64,000 nucleotides of DNA, from positions 1 through 64,000 of IMG/VR virus record IMGVR_UViG_3300042876_000418; one strand, written 5' to 3'. Made by a program: the position numbers and the translations under genes. The notes under the pieces were generated by a model. It did not search any database. It saw only the letters and a list, made by a program, of their open reading frames with translations, and was not told the DNA's origin. The DNA comes from a virus. Shown piece by piece: positions 1 to 8,122 of this stretch; within the stretch, counting starts at the first letter, position 1, and each line of letters opens with the position of its first letter.

Positions 1-625
1 ATACTGTAGCTCCGATAATCCAGACGTCGTAAGTCTTGTCTTTGATCGTCTTCTTGCCCTTGGTTGCCGTTCCATTAGTAATCGCGTCCTGGAATTGCCT
101 CCAGTATTCAGCCGGCTTGCCGTACTTTCCGGTCGTTTCGGCCTTCTCCACGGCGAAGGTCATTTCACTGATTGAGCCGTCTTTCGTTTTGAGTCCCGAT
201 TTATTGATCCCGGCGGGCAGTTCCGATTCGGGTACCCACCGGTAGCGGTACTTCGATTCCCATGAATTGCAACTACCCTCAGCCGATCCAATCAGGCGGT
301 CGCCCCGGTACAACTTGCACCGCTGCCGATAATAGAACAGAGGTTCGCCGTTATGATCCGCGCCGGTCCAATCCTCCACGATTGTGACGTCCTCAAACAC
401 TGGGGCCAACGCAAAGAAACTGGCGATTTTTTCAGCGCCCGCTTTGAACAGGGCCGGCTTCGCCCCGGTACCAGGGATCACGCCAAAATCAACGTCCCGG
501 ACCAGAATCTTGTGGATAAAATCCAACTTGATCTGGTAGGTCCCCAACATCGTCTCCAGGGACGCAGCGGGAGTCAAAAAGTCCCCACTATTTCTCAATA
601 CAATTGCATTCGGATTATCGCTCAA
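1..625 (-). CDS. conserved phage protein of unknown function, partial
   Basis: Open reading frame on the minus strand with no stop from 625 to the window edge, so at least 208 codons; the C-terminus lies outside. TTG start at 625 chosen because GGAGGG ends 4 bases upstream, the same spacing as in many other genes here, and no ATG follows for about 20 codons. Residues 30-60 read RDVDFGVIPGTG, KPALFKAGAEKI, a pattern I associate with an uncharacterised phage/mobile-element family often near recombination genes. That assignment is from memory and weak. Separated from the next gene upstream by a hairpin. Confidence 0.7.
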   Translation of the reverse strand, partial: MSDNPNAIVLRNSGDFLTPAASLETMLGTYQIKLDFIHKILVRDVDFGVIPGTGAKPALFKAGAEKIASFFALAPVFEDVTIVEDWTGADHNGEPLFYYRQRCKLYRGDRLIGSAEGSCNSWESKYRYRWVPESELPAGINKSGLKTKDGSISEMTFAVEKAETTGKYGKPAEYWRQFQDAITNGTATKGKKTIKDKTYDVWIIGATV

Positions 626-651
626 AGTTCCCTCCATTGGGATTGAAATTT

Positions 652-673
652 GAGCGCCGCCCTCTCGGCGCTC
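652..673 (-). terminator. hairpin, probable terminator
   Basis: GAGCGCCG (652-659) pairs with CGGCGCTC (666-673) across a 6-base loop, between the stop of the 681-989 gene and the ribosome binding site of the 625 gene. The T-run on the minus strand is poor (AAATTTC), so termination may be partial. Confidence 0.5.
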
Positions 674-680
674 AGTTGGG

Positions 681-989
681 TTACATCTCGCAGCGCAGTG
701 CCGCGTAGTCTCTCTCGATTCCGGCGTCATCAGTCTGTTTCAGGTATTCGGCGGGGTCGGCTTGCCATTCAGCCAGCGCGGCGGACAATTCCGCTTTCGC
801 GGCGTCCAGAGTGGCTTGGGCGTCGTTGAAAAGATCATTGCTCAGGCATCCGAACCGGTCAAAGAAGTCTTGGGCCTCATCCACTTTGCCCTGCAACCGT
901 TGGATACTGGCGGGTAATTCCACTTCGGCCTGGATAAGTTCGGCCCGGTCGTTGTAATCCTGCTCGGTAATCATCAAATTCGCTACCAT
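681..989 (-). CDS. hypothetical protein, predicted coiled coil
   Basis: 102 residues, acidic, rich in Ala, Glu and Gln, with heptad-like spacing of hydrophobics from about residue 20 to 75. No recognisable domain. GGAGGG 6 bases before ATG. Preceded by its own promoter (1021-1049) and followed by a hairpin, so it looks like a one-gene transcription unit or the start of a leftward unit. Confidence 0.75.
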   Translation of the reverse strand: MVANLMITEQDYNDRAELIQAEVELPASIQRLQGKVDEAQDFFDRFGCLSNDLFNDAQATLDAAKAELSAALAEWQADPAEYLKQTDDAGIERDYAALRCEM

Positions 990-1020
990 CGTGTGCCCTC
1001 CGGCGTCCTAAGATGGTCTA

Positions 1021-1049
1021 ATGATAGCACGAAACACAGTGTAAAACAA
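1021..1049 (-). promoter_or_regulatory. promoter TTGTTT-17-TATCAT
   Basis: Minus strand: -35 TTGTTT (1044-1049), 17-base spacer, -10 TATCAT (1021-1026) preceded by TGC (extended -10). The spacer begins TACACTGTG, part of the motif repeated at most promoters of this window. Drives the gene starting at 989. Confidence 0.6.
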
Positions 1050-1063
1050 GGTTACATTTGTCA

Positions 1064-1456
1064 CTATTTTGCATCGTGTTTTTTCAGCTTGGCAAATTCG
1101 GCATCAAGAGCGCTGGTATCCACGTCAAACGTGAGTTTGAGTGAGAGAACAGAAGGGGAGTACACCGGATCGCCCCTCACGATCATGCCGGGCGCAACCA
1201 TTCCAATTACGCTTTCCCCTGGTTGGGAGTCTACGATCCTGCCATTGATAAACACCCCGGTACGATCCGATCCTGGTTTGGCGTAGTCAACGCCACCCCA
1301 GACGCCACCCCAGACGCCACCCCATCTGATAAGCCCGTAGCATTTTGAGCAGAGATAATACCGTCTTCGCCGGGGAGTCTTGCGAACAACAAAGAACGGA
1401 AATTTTCTATACCGCCCACACCGGGCGCACAATTTGAGTTTACTTTTCTTTGCCAA
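1064..1456 (-). CDS. zinc-ribbon protein with Gly/Trp repeat
   Basis: 130 residues from a TTG start at 1456, chosen because GGAGAG lies 5 bases upstream and the longer frame runs into the neighbouring gene. CARCGR near residue 10 and CSKCYG near 38 form a probable zinc ribbon, with an RRRRYYLC stretch shared with the next gene upstream (1485-1721), so the two are tandem paralogues. After the ribbon comes a repeat GGVWGGVWGGV encoded by a 12-base tandem repeat. The C-terminal half is not recognised. Confidence 0.65.
   Translation of the reverse strand: MAKKSKLKLCARCGRYRKFPFFVVRKTPRRRRYYLCSKCYGLIRWGGVWGGVWGGVDYAKPGSDRTGVFINGRIVDSQPGESVIGMVAPGMIVRGDPVYSPSVLSLKLTFDVDTSALDAEFAKLKKHDAK
1291..1325. 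repeat. 12-bp tandem repeat, about 3 copies
   Basis: Plus-strand unit CGCCACCCCAGA repeated in phase with codons of the overlapping zinc-ribbon gene, encoding Gly-Val-Trp-Gly units. Likely variable in copy number by slippage. Confidence 0.8.
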
Positions 1457-1484
1457 GGTGGCTCTCCGTATCGCGCGAAAATTG

Positions 1485-1721
1485 TTAAAATAATTTAGCA
1501 GGAACGCCGAACGCCTGAACAATCGCATCGGACACACGGCGAATCGACTCCGAAAACTCAGCGATTACGCTAAACAGTTTGGCGGTATCCAGGCCACAAA
1601 AACACGATCCGCACAGGTAGTATCTCCGCCGTCTTGACGTTTTCATGGTAAGAGTCACCGTGGATCGCCGGCCACAATGGGCGCATAATCTGAGGGGCGC
1701 GGGGTGGGCGTGATGGGTCAT
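1485..1721 (-). CDS. small zinc-ribbon protein
   Basis: 78 residues. CAHCGR near residue 13 and CGSC near 37 make a zinc ribbon; the SRRRRYYLCGSC segment closely matches the downstream gene, so this pair probably arose by duplication. ATG at 1721 directly abuts the stop of the 1722-2072 gene and uses an AAAGGAAAG ribosome binding site inside it, so translation is coupled. Function unknown. Confidence 0.7.
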   Translation of the reverse strand: MTHHAHPAPLRLCAHCGRRSTVTLTMKTSRRRRYYLCGSCFCGLDTAKLFSVIAEFSESIRRVSDAIVQAFGVPAKLF

Positions 1722-2072
1722 TTATATCTTTCCTTTCTCGATATCGTCCTCAATCTCTAAAATCAGTTTCGAGATTTTGAAACGATAGATAGATATCGGA
1801 GCGCCACGAAGCAAAATGTCAAGCTCCTGGATTGTCGCTTCATTGTGCGGCGCTTCGGTCTTGGCATAGGCCAGGTATGCCAGTAATTCGGACTTAGCTT
1901 GAGCGGCCTTCACTTCTTCGCCTTCACAGACATTGCAGATCGCTTTCACCGCCGGGCGAAATTCACCGGGTAGATAGGCGCGCGCACACGCCGGGCAAAC
2001 GGTATCACGTTCTGGTCTGTGCGTTGAGTCGAGATTTATTTTATCCAGGAGCGGGGTAGCGGGCTTTGTCAT
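1722..2072 (-). CDS. hypothetical protein with zinc-binding cysteines
   Basis: 116 residues. CPAC near residue 26 and CNVC near 46 suggest a zinc knuckle; the rest is helical and charged. ATG overlaps the stop of the upstream 2069-2716 gene by 4 bases. Function unknown. Confidence 0.7.
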   Translation of the reverse strand: MTKPATPLLDKINLDSTHRPERDTVCPACARAYLPGEFRPAVKAICNVCEGEEVKAAQAKSELLAYLAYAKTEAPHNEATIQELDILLRGAPISIYRFKISKLILEIEDDIEKGKI

Positions 2073-2716
2073 TGTCCATCCCCATTCTTTGCGTTCTTTT
2101 CCACGAGCAACGCGGCCTCATTCAGCGCATCATTTAGGTCCCAGAATACAGCCAGATCGAAAGCGGTTCTGATTCCCGCTTTTTCAAGAGACGCAAGCAA
2201 CCGGGCAATAGCCTGCTCCAATCGTGTAACCTTACGATGAAGTTTTGAATTTGCATCGGTCACGGCCATCCTTTGAAACAACTGATTGAGAAACGGCTCG
2301 TTCGATTCAAGTAACCCCGTTTCAAGTTCCTTGATTCGCGCGGTCAATGCGTCCTCGCTTACCAGCAATCCGCGCAGCCGCTTGATCTCATCCAGCAGAA
2401 ACGGGATATCCTCACGGGAATGGGCGATAAAATAACCATTGTTTGCAGATCCGATATCATCAACGATAGCACCGCGTTCGCTCTCGATATAATATCCATC
2501 ATCAAAAGATAACTCCCACGGGCCTTGTTCGGCCTCATTCGCCCGCGCTTCAATCTCAGCCAGGCGGGAGTCGATGTCACCTGGCGCGGGAGTCCGGGTG
2601 ACGCAGCGCAAATACGCGCACGCGGCAAGTAAATCTTTATCGAATCCGGGAGCCTGAGATACATAGCCCTCCAGGATTGTCAATGCCGCTTCAGCAGAAT
2701 TAATTTGTATAGTCAT
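2069..2716 (-). CDS. Ead/Ea22-like phage protein
   Basis: 215 residues. RLAEIEARANEAEQGPWE (residues 51-68) followed by an aromatic/acidic stretch and YFIAHSREDIPFLLDEI matches the pattern of Ead/Ea22-like proteins of lambdoid phages, whose biochemical role is not established. The C-terminal 90 residues look coiled coil. It lies between the cytosine methyltransferase and small zinc-ribbon genes in one leftward operon. Confidence 0.7.
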   Translation of the reverse strand: MTIQINSAEAALTILEGYVSQAPGFDKDLLAACAYLRCVTRTPAPGDIDSRLAEIEARANEAEQGPWELSFDDGYYIESERGAIVDDIGSANNGYFIAHSREDIPFLLDEIKRLRGLLVSEDALTARIKELETGLLESNEPFLNQLFQRMAVTDANSKLHRKVTRLEQAIARLLASLEKAGIRTAFDLAVFWDLNDALNEAALLVEKNAKNGDGQ

Positions 2717-2724
2717 TAGTTCTC

Positions 2725-4347
2725 CTATTCCAACATCCCTTTGATTAGCGCCTTCGCCGTTTGCACGGGCACAGCATTACCAATTTGCTTGACCTTATCC
2801 CCGCGATTCCCGGCGAATTTGTAACTTGACGGGAAACTCATAGCCGCGCTCAATTCGTGGGGCTGAAGCATACGGAAACGGATATCCACGAGCACCTTAT
2901 CGCCGTTGATCATGGGTAGTACCAAGCCGAAACGGTCGTGAGTCGAAATGGTATCAAGTGGATCGTCAAGGTTTAGAGGCCCGCCAGTGCTATTGTATTT
3001 AACTAAGTAGGGTTCACATATTGCCCATGCGTCTACCCCGGTCACAGTCGGAAACGGTTGGTCTACGGAATGGGACCGATTCGGGGCGTCACCATGATTA
3101 CAGGCCACGATATAAGGCTCTGCCAGGTAAAGGTGCTGAGATTGGGCCGTAACCGTGGGCAGTGGTTCATCTACGCTACCGGCATTCGATTTACCGTAGT
3201 AACTCACGATGTACGGATCCGCAAGGAACAAATGATTTCCGGTTGCGGTAACAGTTGGGAGGGGTTGATCAATATCACTACCCACATTCGTATTGTACAA
3301 CTTGACAATATACGATTCAACCAGTCCGAATCGATTGGAGGTGTCCACGGTCGGAAGCGGAGCGTCAACCGAATTGACGCGCTCTGCACCTGCCTTGTCG
3401 CTGTGATAGACAACTAGAAACGGCTCAATAACCGAGATAGCGCCAGCGCCGGCCACGGTTGGGAGGGGATCGCTTACCGATCTTGGGGCCGCGCCCGACT
3501 GCTGCCCGATCACGAAAGGCAGACCGCTGTATTTCATCAGGCCCTTCATAATCCGGCGCATGGTGTTGGGCTTCAATGGGTGTTTGCGTCCAAAGATACT
3601 TTCGCCCTTGAGCGTCCAGTCGATGATATCCCGCGCCGGCTTCCAGTGTTTTGAGGGGGTGAACATCCCGACTCCGGGCGTTTTGGCGTGGGTGGGTTCC
3701 GGCCAAACTGGACGCCGGCCTAATGTCGCCATGATGAACAAGCGGGCGCGAGTCGTGGGGTCCCCATAATCAGCGCAGGTAATCACGCGATGGGAAACGT
3801 TATAACCCAACGACTCAAGCGCACCTATGAAAGCTAGGTACGTTTTGCCTTTCATCTCAGGGATGGGCTTCAGGTAGCGACACTTCTTTGTGTGTAGTTT
3901 GATATCAGCGTCAATCCCCGCGCCACAATCACAATCCTGATAAATGGGTCCCCAATCAAGTAACTCCCGGACATTCTCAATCAGGATATTCTTGATATGC
4001 AGCGTCTCTGCCCATCTCACGATCTGCCAGGCTGAGGACCGGCGTTGGTCATTGATTGGCTTGCCGCCACGGGCCTTCGAGTGCCACAAACATTCAGGAC
4101 TCGCTACAAGTAAATCCAACCGCCCACCCGGAACAACTTCTAGCGGCTGTACAGCATCGACATTCTGGCATAAATGCCGCGCCCACGGGTGATTGGCGGT
4201 ATGGGATTGAATCGCAAGCGGCCAATGGTTGATGACAACGAGGTCAATCTCATCCTCTTTATAGCCCAACTCTTTGAGCGCGGCAATCATCGCCGTACTA
4301 AATCCCCCGGCTCCGCAGAAATGGTCAGCACCACGAAACTTGATCAT
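2725..4347 (-). CDS. DNA (cytosine-5) methyltransferase with repeat-rich recognition region
   Basis: 540 residues. C5-cytosine methyltransferase transferring methyl from S-adenosylmethionine to DNA. Motif I FCGAGG at residues 10-15; motif IV is SPEC (residues 83-86) with the catalytic Cys present but PPC changed to PEC, as in several phage relatives; motif VI ENV at 124-126; motif X GNAVPVQTAKAL near the C-terminus. Between about residues 275 and 480 lie six units of about 35-40 residues, each ending D-x-PLPTV and followed by L-x-EPYIV, in the place of a target-recognition domain. ATG overlaps the clamp gene by 4 bases. No partner nuclease is nearby, so it probably protects phage DNA. Confidence 0.93.
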   Translation of the reverse strand: MIKFRGADHFCGAGGFSTAMIAALKELGYKEDEIDLVVINHWPLAIQSHTANHPWARHLCQNVDAVQPLEVVPGGRLDLLVASPECLWHSKARGGKPINDQRRSSAWQIVRWAETLHIKNILIENVRELLDWGPIYQDCDCGAGIDADIKLHTKKCRYLKPIPEMKGKTYLAFIGALESLGYNVSHRVITCADYGDPTTRARLFIMATLGRRPVWPEPTHAKTPGVGMFTPSKHWKPARDIIDWTLKGESIFGRKHPLKPNTMRRIMKGLMKYSGLPFVIGQQSGAAPRSVSDPLPTVAGAGAISVIEPFLVVYHSDKAGAERVNSVDAPLPTVDTSNRFGLVESYIVKLYNTNVGSDIDQPLPTVTATGNHLFLADPYIVSYYGKSNAGSVDEPLPTVTAQSQHLYLAEPYIVACNHGDAPNRSHSVDQPFPTVTGVDAWAICEPYLVKYNSTGGPLNLDDPLDTISTHDRFGLVLPMINGDKVLVDIRFRMLQPHELSAAMSFPSSYKFAGNRGDKVKQIGNAVPVQTAKALIKGMLE

Positions 4348-5468
4348 TTGCCCCGCTCCTGGAAGTAATCCCGCGCGATGTTTTTGGGCATCTTATCGCG
4401 GTTGAGTTCCATCGGCATTACCACGACCTGCCGCCCATTCCCGCTCACCAAAAACGGGCCGTTGATGTCGTTCTTGTTGGTGCCGATCTTGACGAATTCA
4501 CGCCCTGAGCAGTGTTCAACGGCACGGCTGAGATAACGCAGGTAGCACGACACGAGAAAGACGTTCTTTGGATACCCACACTCCAGGGATACCACCGGCT
4601 CCATGTGATCCACCCAAACTTCAAAATAGCCATCATTGGTGACGATCCAACATTGACCGTTATCGACAACCGTGCTGGTGCTGTAACTCGGGATCGTCAC
4701 TTCGTGCGCGAATTGGCTGGAAATAAATTCGCGCCACGCGGGATATTTGTCATAGGTCCTGTCAGCCAGGGTGATTCCGTCCGCCTTGACTTCGATAATC
4801 CGGTCATGATTCTTTGTTGCGTTTTCCTGCATAACCCGGATCGCAGCGCCGCCCACAGGGCCAAATTTGTCCAGGGCGTCGATCACCGAATGGGGCACCA
4901 GGAAGCCACGGTCACAGGCCCCAGCGCCACTATAAGCGATGCTATAGCCGTCAGTGACAACCATGTTGACCACGCCGTCTTTCTCTTCCAGTCGGACGCC
5001 GGACATTGACGGGCGGGCCTCTTCATCCTCACAAAACTGATTGTAGGCAATCAGATCCCGGATGAAGGTAGCGTCCACTTTCATCTCCCAGATTGGAGCG
5101 TCGAATAAGGACCAATTGAACCCGGACGGGATTTCCATTTTAACCGTTTTGGCGTAAGCACCGCAATGGATAGACACCTTATCGAGCGAGTCTAACGTCT
5201 CTACAGTGACGCGGGCATGAGTCCCGCGAATCCCCTTCAATCCATCGCGGAATTTAGGCAGGCTGACGTAAAATTCAGCCGCGTCAATCTCGCAGGTAGA
5301 TTCGAGGTCAACGGACGCGAGAATTCCGCGTGCCGTGGTGATCGAGATAGTCCCAACCCACGAGCTAAACTTGACAATCCGATCTCCCCTGATACCCTGG
5401 GCAAAGAACAGGGCCAGGATATAATCGCAGGCTTTACGCAGTGCGCCGATCTCAGTTTGAAATTTCAT
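4344..5468 (-). CDS. dnaN: DNA polymerase sliding clamp (beta-clamp, DnaN-like)
   Basis: 374 residues, close to the usual 360-380 of bacterial beta clamps. Recognised from RPSMSGVRLE in the second domain, VVTDGYSIAY, YPAWREFI, and the C-terminal GNGRQVVVMPMEL that matches the conserved end of DnaN. It should form a dimeric ring tethering a polymerase to DNA. The rest of the sequence is very diverged. ATG at 5468 preferred over GTG at 5477 because AAGGTG sits 6 bases upstream. Overlaps the 5452-5676 gene by 17 bases and the methyltransferase by 4. Confidence 0.8.
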   Translation of the reverse strand: MKFQTEIGALRKACDYILALFFAQGIRGDRIVKFSSWVGTISITTARGILASVDLESTCEIDAAEFYVSLPKFRDGLKGIRGTHARVTVETLDSLDKVSIHCGAYAKTVKMEIPSGFNWSLFDAPIWEMKVDATFIRDLIAYNQFCEDEEARPSMSGVRLEEKDGVVNMVVTDGYSIAYSGAGACDRGFLVPHSVIDALDKFGPVGGAAIRVMQENATKNHDRIIEVKADGITLADRTYDKYPAWREFISSQFAHEVTIPSYSTSTVVDNGQCWIVTNDGYFEVWVDHMEPVVSLECGYPKNVFLVSCYLRYLSRAVEHCSGREFVKIGTNKNDINGPFLVSGNGRQVVVMPMELNRDKMPKNIARDYFQERGK

Positions 5469-5676
5469 CTTCTTCACCTTCTACCGGCATTGAAGCTACG
5501 AATGAAGTCCAGGCTTCCAGCCAGTCGCCAAACCGCCAGCCATTATCCCGGCTGTATTCGACAAATTTGACGCGCAAAGCGTCGATCTCAGCGTCACAGA
5601 TCGCGCCGTCAACAAAGCGCTTGAATTCGGACACTTTCATCTTCTTGACTTGTTCGTAAATCTGATTGTTGCTCAT
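5452..5676 (-). CDS. hypothetical protein
   Basis: 74 residues, helical, acidic at the C-terminus. First gene after the strong promoter at 5712-5740, with GGAGGG before ATG, and overlapping the clamp gene, so it leads the clamp/methyltransferase operon. No family recognised. Confidence 0.7.
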   Translation of the reverse strand: MSNNQIYEQVKKMKVSEFKRFVDGAICDAEIDALRVKFVEYSRDNGWRFGDWLEAWTSFVASMPVEGEEDEISN

Positions 5677-5711
5677 GCGTCCCTCCGAACGTGAAATGTA
5701 TTACGCTTTGA

Positions 5712-5740
5712 ATTATAGTGTGATACGAGGGAAAAGTCAA
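5712..5740 (-). promoter_or_regulatory. promoter TTGACT-17-TATAAT
   Basis: Minus strand: TTGACT (5735-5740), 17-base spacer, perfect TATAAT (5712-5717). The spacer contains CGTATCACAC, the family core. Drives the leftward clamp and methyltransferase operon. Confidence 0.8.
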
Positions 5741-5744
5741 TAGA

Positions 5745-5813
5745 CAAAAAGCAACCAGCCGGGGAGGGGCCGGCTGGTCGTTAAGCGATTGGGCAATGTC
5801 GGGCCGTCACGCT
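5745..5813 (-). ncRNA. candidate small RNA unit ending in a terminator
   Basis: A promoter at 5820-5848 reads leftward into about 70 bases without a gene, then a terminator: ACCAGCCGG arms (5754-5762 and 5770-5778) followed by GCTTTTTG. The RNA has an AAGCG/CGCTT stem in its 5' half. Alternatively the hairpin simply ends the 5845-6651 gene and the promoter is spurious. Confidence 0.4.
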
Positions 5814-5819
5814 TCACAT

Positions 5820-5848
5820 AGGATAGCATATTACAATGTAGATGTCAA
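5820..5848 (-). promoter_or_regulatory. promoter TTGACA-17-TATCCT
   Basis: Minus strand: TTGACA (5843-5848, overlapping the end of the 5845-6651 gene), spacer with ACATTGTAATATGC, -10 TATCCT (5820-5825) with TGC before it. Fits the window's promoter family. Confidence 0.6.
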
Positions 5849-6651
5849 GCGTTTTCAAACAACGAATCTTGAGTTGGGGCCGGGGCGGGGGAATCGTATT
5901 GGAACAGGGCGGGATGAGATAGGGCAGTCTTGATCCGCGCTTGCATGATATCGAAATTCGCGGGGTCCTTCTCAATCAGAATGCAATTGCGCCCGGTTTT
6001 GATTGCAGCCTCACCCGTGGTACCCGATCCAGCACTAATATCCAAGACAATATCACCGGGGTTAGTATACGTGAGGATCAAATATTCGTACAATTCGACT
6101 GGCTTCTGATTAGGGTGTAATCCGCGTTCATCGTTATTCGCTGTATTGATTTTCAAAATACTTTGCGGATATGTCATATTCAACGGGATACCGCGCGGGG
6201 CACTTTCTTTGTACGCCCCATAATTATCAGATGCAGCGCGGCGGCTTACGGGGCGAATATTTTCTTTGGGCTTGCGTCTAATTTGTGGATTATATTGATT
6301 GCTACCCTCTGCAAAAACAAGGACGTTTTCATGTTTTCGCATTGGCCTATTTTCAGCGTCTAAATGTCCCGTTGCACGATCCTTTTCCCATATCCATTCG
6401 TATTTGAACCACTCCGGGTTACTCATTACCAGGGCACTTGTGAACGGTTGGCTTGCAGTCGTAACAAATACCCCCCCCGGTTTCAATATCCGCTTTACCA
6501 TAGCCCACATGGGCACAAACGGGATAACCGAATCAAATGCACATTGCGTAACTCCATAAGGCAAATCGGTTATGATGGAATCTATAGACTTGTCCAGTAT
6601 CGACTCGGACACTTCCAGGCAATCGCCCAACAGGCAAGTAACATTAGCCAC
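5845..6651 (-). CDS. DNA N6-adenine or N4-cytosine methyltransferase
   Basis: 268 residues. Motif IV TDLPYG near residue 33 comes before motif I DISAGSGTTG near residue 207, so motif order is IV...I as in beta-class amino methyltransferases (DISAG replaces the usual DPFAG). HPNQKPVELYEYLI is the typical motif before it. The target sequence cannot be deduced. GTG start overlaps the 6644-7066 gene by 8 bases. Second of four methyltransferases in the window. Confidence 0.9.
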   Translation of the reverse strand: MANVTCLLGDCLEVSESILDKSIDSIITDLPYGVTQCAFDSVIPFVPMWAMVKRILKPGGVFVTTASQPFTSALVMSNPEWFKYEWIWEKDRATGHLDAENRPMRKHENVLVFAEGSNQYNPQIRRKPKENIRPVSRRAASDNYGAYKESAPRGIPLNMTYPQSILKINTANNDERGLHPNQKPVELYEYLILTYTNPGDIVLDISAGSGTTGEAAIKTGRNCILIEKDPANFDIMQARIKTALSHPALFQYDSPAPAPTQDSLFENA

Positions 6652-7066
6652 GACTCACCCGCCTTTTGTTGAGCATCAGCGCGTCACAAATGATATGCCC
6701 TATATCGCCCACGCCCAACCCAACGAGTGCCCATACCAGAACGTCAGGCGAAACGATAGGCAGGCCAGCCAGTCCGGCGATGATGAAATATAGGCCGTAG
6801 AGGTAGGCGAATCGCGCCAGGGTGCCGATAATCGGGCCATGACTGAGCAGGGAGCGGTGGGGGATGAAAGCACGGTAAGGCCACCACAGCACCCGCCAGG
6901 GGAGGAATGAGGCAACCATATCCAAATCCGGGTTGACTGCCAGACAAGCCAGACAACCGGCGGCGGATTCGATACCGGGGGCCAGACCGAATTGAGACCC
7001 GACCACGATTCCCGTGGGAATCACCAGGGCCAGGGTGACGGCGGCGTGTGTGCTACCCCCCGGCAT
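6644..7066 (-). CDS. membrane metal-binding protein, DUF2227-like
   Basis: 140 residues with about four hydrophobic segments. NPDLDM (residues 44-49), WWPYRAFIPHRSLLSHGPIIGT (from about 61) are the hallmark residues of DUF2227 putative metal-binding membrane proteins; the HRxxLSHG histidines are the likely ligands. Its role in a phage is unknown. Overlaps both neighbours. Confidence 0.75.
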   Translation of the reverse strand: MPGGSTHAAVTLALVIPTGIVVGSQFGLAPGIESAAGCLACLAVNPDLDMVASFLPWRVLWWPYRAFIPHRSLLSHGPIIGTLARFAYLYGLYFIIAGLAGLPIVSPDVLVWALVGLGVGDIGHIICDALMLNKRRVSRG

Positions 7067-7424
7067 TGGTATGCTCCAACAGGTACCACGCCAGGATTAC
7101 CGCTTTACATACCGCGCGGGCGGGGTGGGCGTCGTGAAATGCTAACGTCGGCTCTTCGTTGAATGCCACCTCGGAGTCGTTGATCGTGTCGGTTGTCAGG
7201 TCAACACAGCACCACCCGCCATTATTCACGGGTACCAGGGCCAGTCCGAACGCCTCCATAAACGGGGTGAGTAAATTCAGGTCGGTTTCGTAGGGCGGTA
7301 TGGTAGATAAATCTATTTTGGAATCAGGGGATAGATTTATAAGATTCACGTTAGCCATACCCAACCGAAGCCCAAAATCGTCAAGGCTAGTTAGTTTATG
7401 TACAAATTCGTCAAGTTTGCTCAC
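7053..7424 (-). CDS. hypothetical protein
   Basis: 123 residues. The C-terminal part (PARAVCKAVILAWYLLEH) resembles the end of phage 'ABA sandwich' type small proteins, but the match is too short to name the family. Coupled to both neighbours by short overlaps. Confidence 0.65.
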   Translation of the reverse strand: MSKLDEFVHKLTSLDDFGLRLGMANVNLINLSPDSKIDLSTIPPYETDLNLLTPFMEAFGLALVPVNNGGWCCVDLTTDTINDSEVAFNEEPTLAFHDAHPARAVCKAVILAWYLLEHTNAGG

Positions 7425-8107
7425 TGTTTATTCTCCTTTAACTCTGATTCACTCAGGTACCCAATCGACACAAGCGCCACCTTGTACAGGTATTCGTTTT
7501 TCCACTTTGCCGGCTTCGGACCGCTTGCTTCGTCCGCGTAACCGTTCGCAGTGAAATAGGCCGTCATGATCTGGGCATTGCGCCGGGCGTCGGTACCCTC
7601 GTTCCAACTTCCAACCGGGGTTAGGTAGGGATACTTGCCCAATTCGATGAACTGGGTAACGAACTCCCAGATCACGTCCCCATTTACGTCATCATTGATC
7701 GAGGGGAAATGTACGATATGGGCCGGGCCGTGATTGTCACCCGGAATTACCCCTAATGTCGCACGGTAGCGCCCCATAGCGGCGATATGCTCAGTGTCCA
7801 TCGACTTCAATTCGATCAACACGCGCCGGCGACTCTCGTTCAATTCGTATTCGCCGTTGATCCAGGCATAGGTGAAATCTCGCAAACGGATAACTAACTT
7901 GTACGCCAGCCAGTCGAACAGGTAGAACGCCGCGATTCCAACAAACACATAGAACAAAAAACTAATTCCGCCGGCCAGCCACTTATCGCCCGCCTCAATC
8001 GAACGTTCCCCGAGCACATAACAGATCGCCCCGGCAATCGAACAGATGATAACCGGGGATAGGCCAGGGGCACTGGAATTATGACGGCGGGGAGTCTCTC
8101 GGATCAT
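7421..8107 (-). CDS. membrane protein of unknown function
   Basis: 228 residues with two hydrophobic helices (about residues 17-34 and 45-68) followed by a soluble domain of about 150 residues. No catalytic motif seen. AAGGTAAAGC before ATG; overlaps the next gene by 4 bases. Confidence 0.7.
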   Translation of the reverse strand: MIRETPRRHNSSAPGLSPVIICSIAGAICYVLGERSIEAGDKWLAGGISFLFYVFVGIAAFYLFDWLAYKLVIRLRDFTYAWINGEYELNESRRRVLIELKSMDTEHIAAMGRYRATLGVIPGDNHGPAHIVHFPSINDDVNGDVIWEFVTQFIELGKYPYLTPVGSWNEGTDARRNAQIMTAYFTANGYADEASGPKPAKWKNEYLYKVALVSIGYLSESELKENKQ

Positions 8108-8122
8108 GCTTTACCTTCAATC

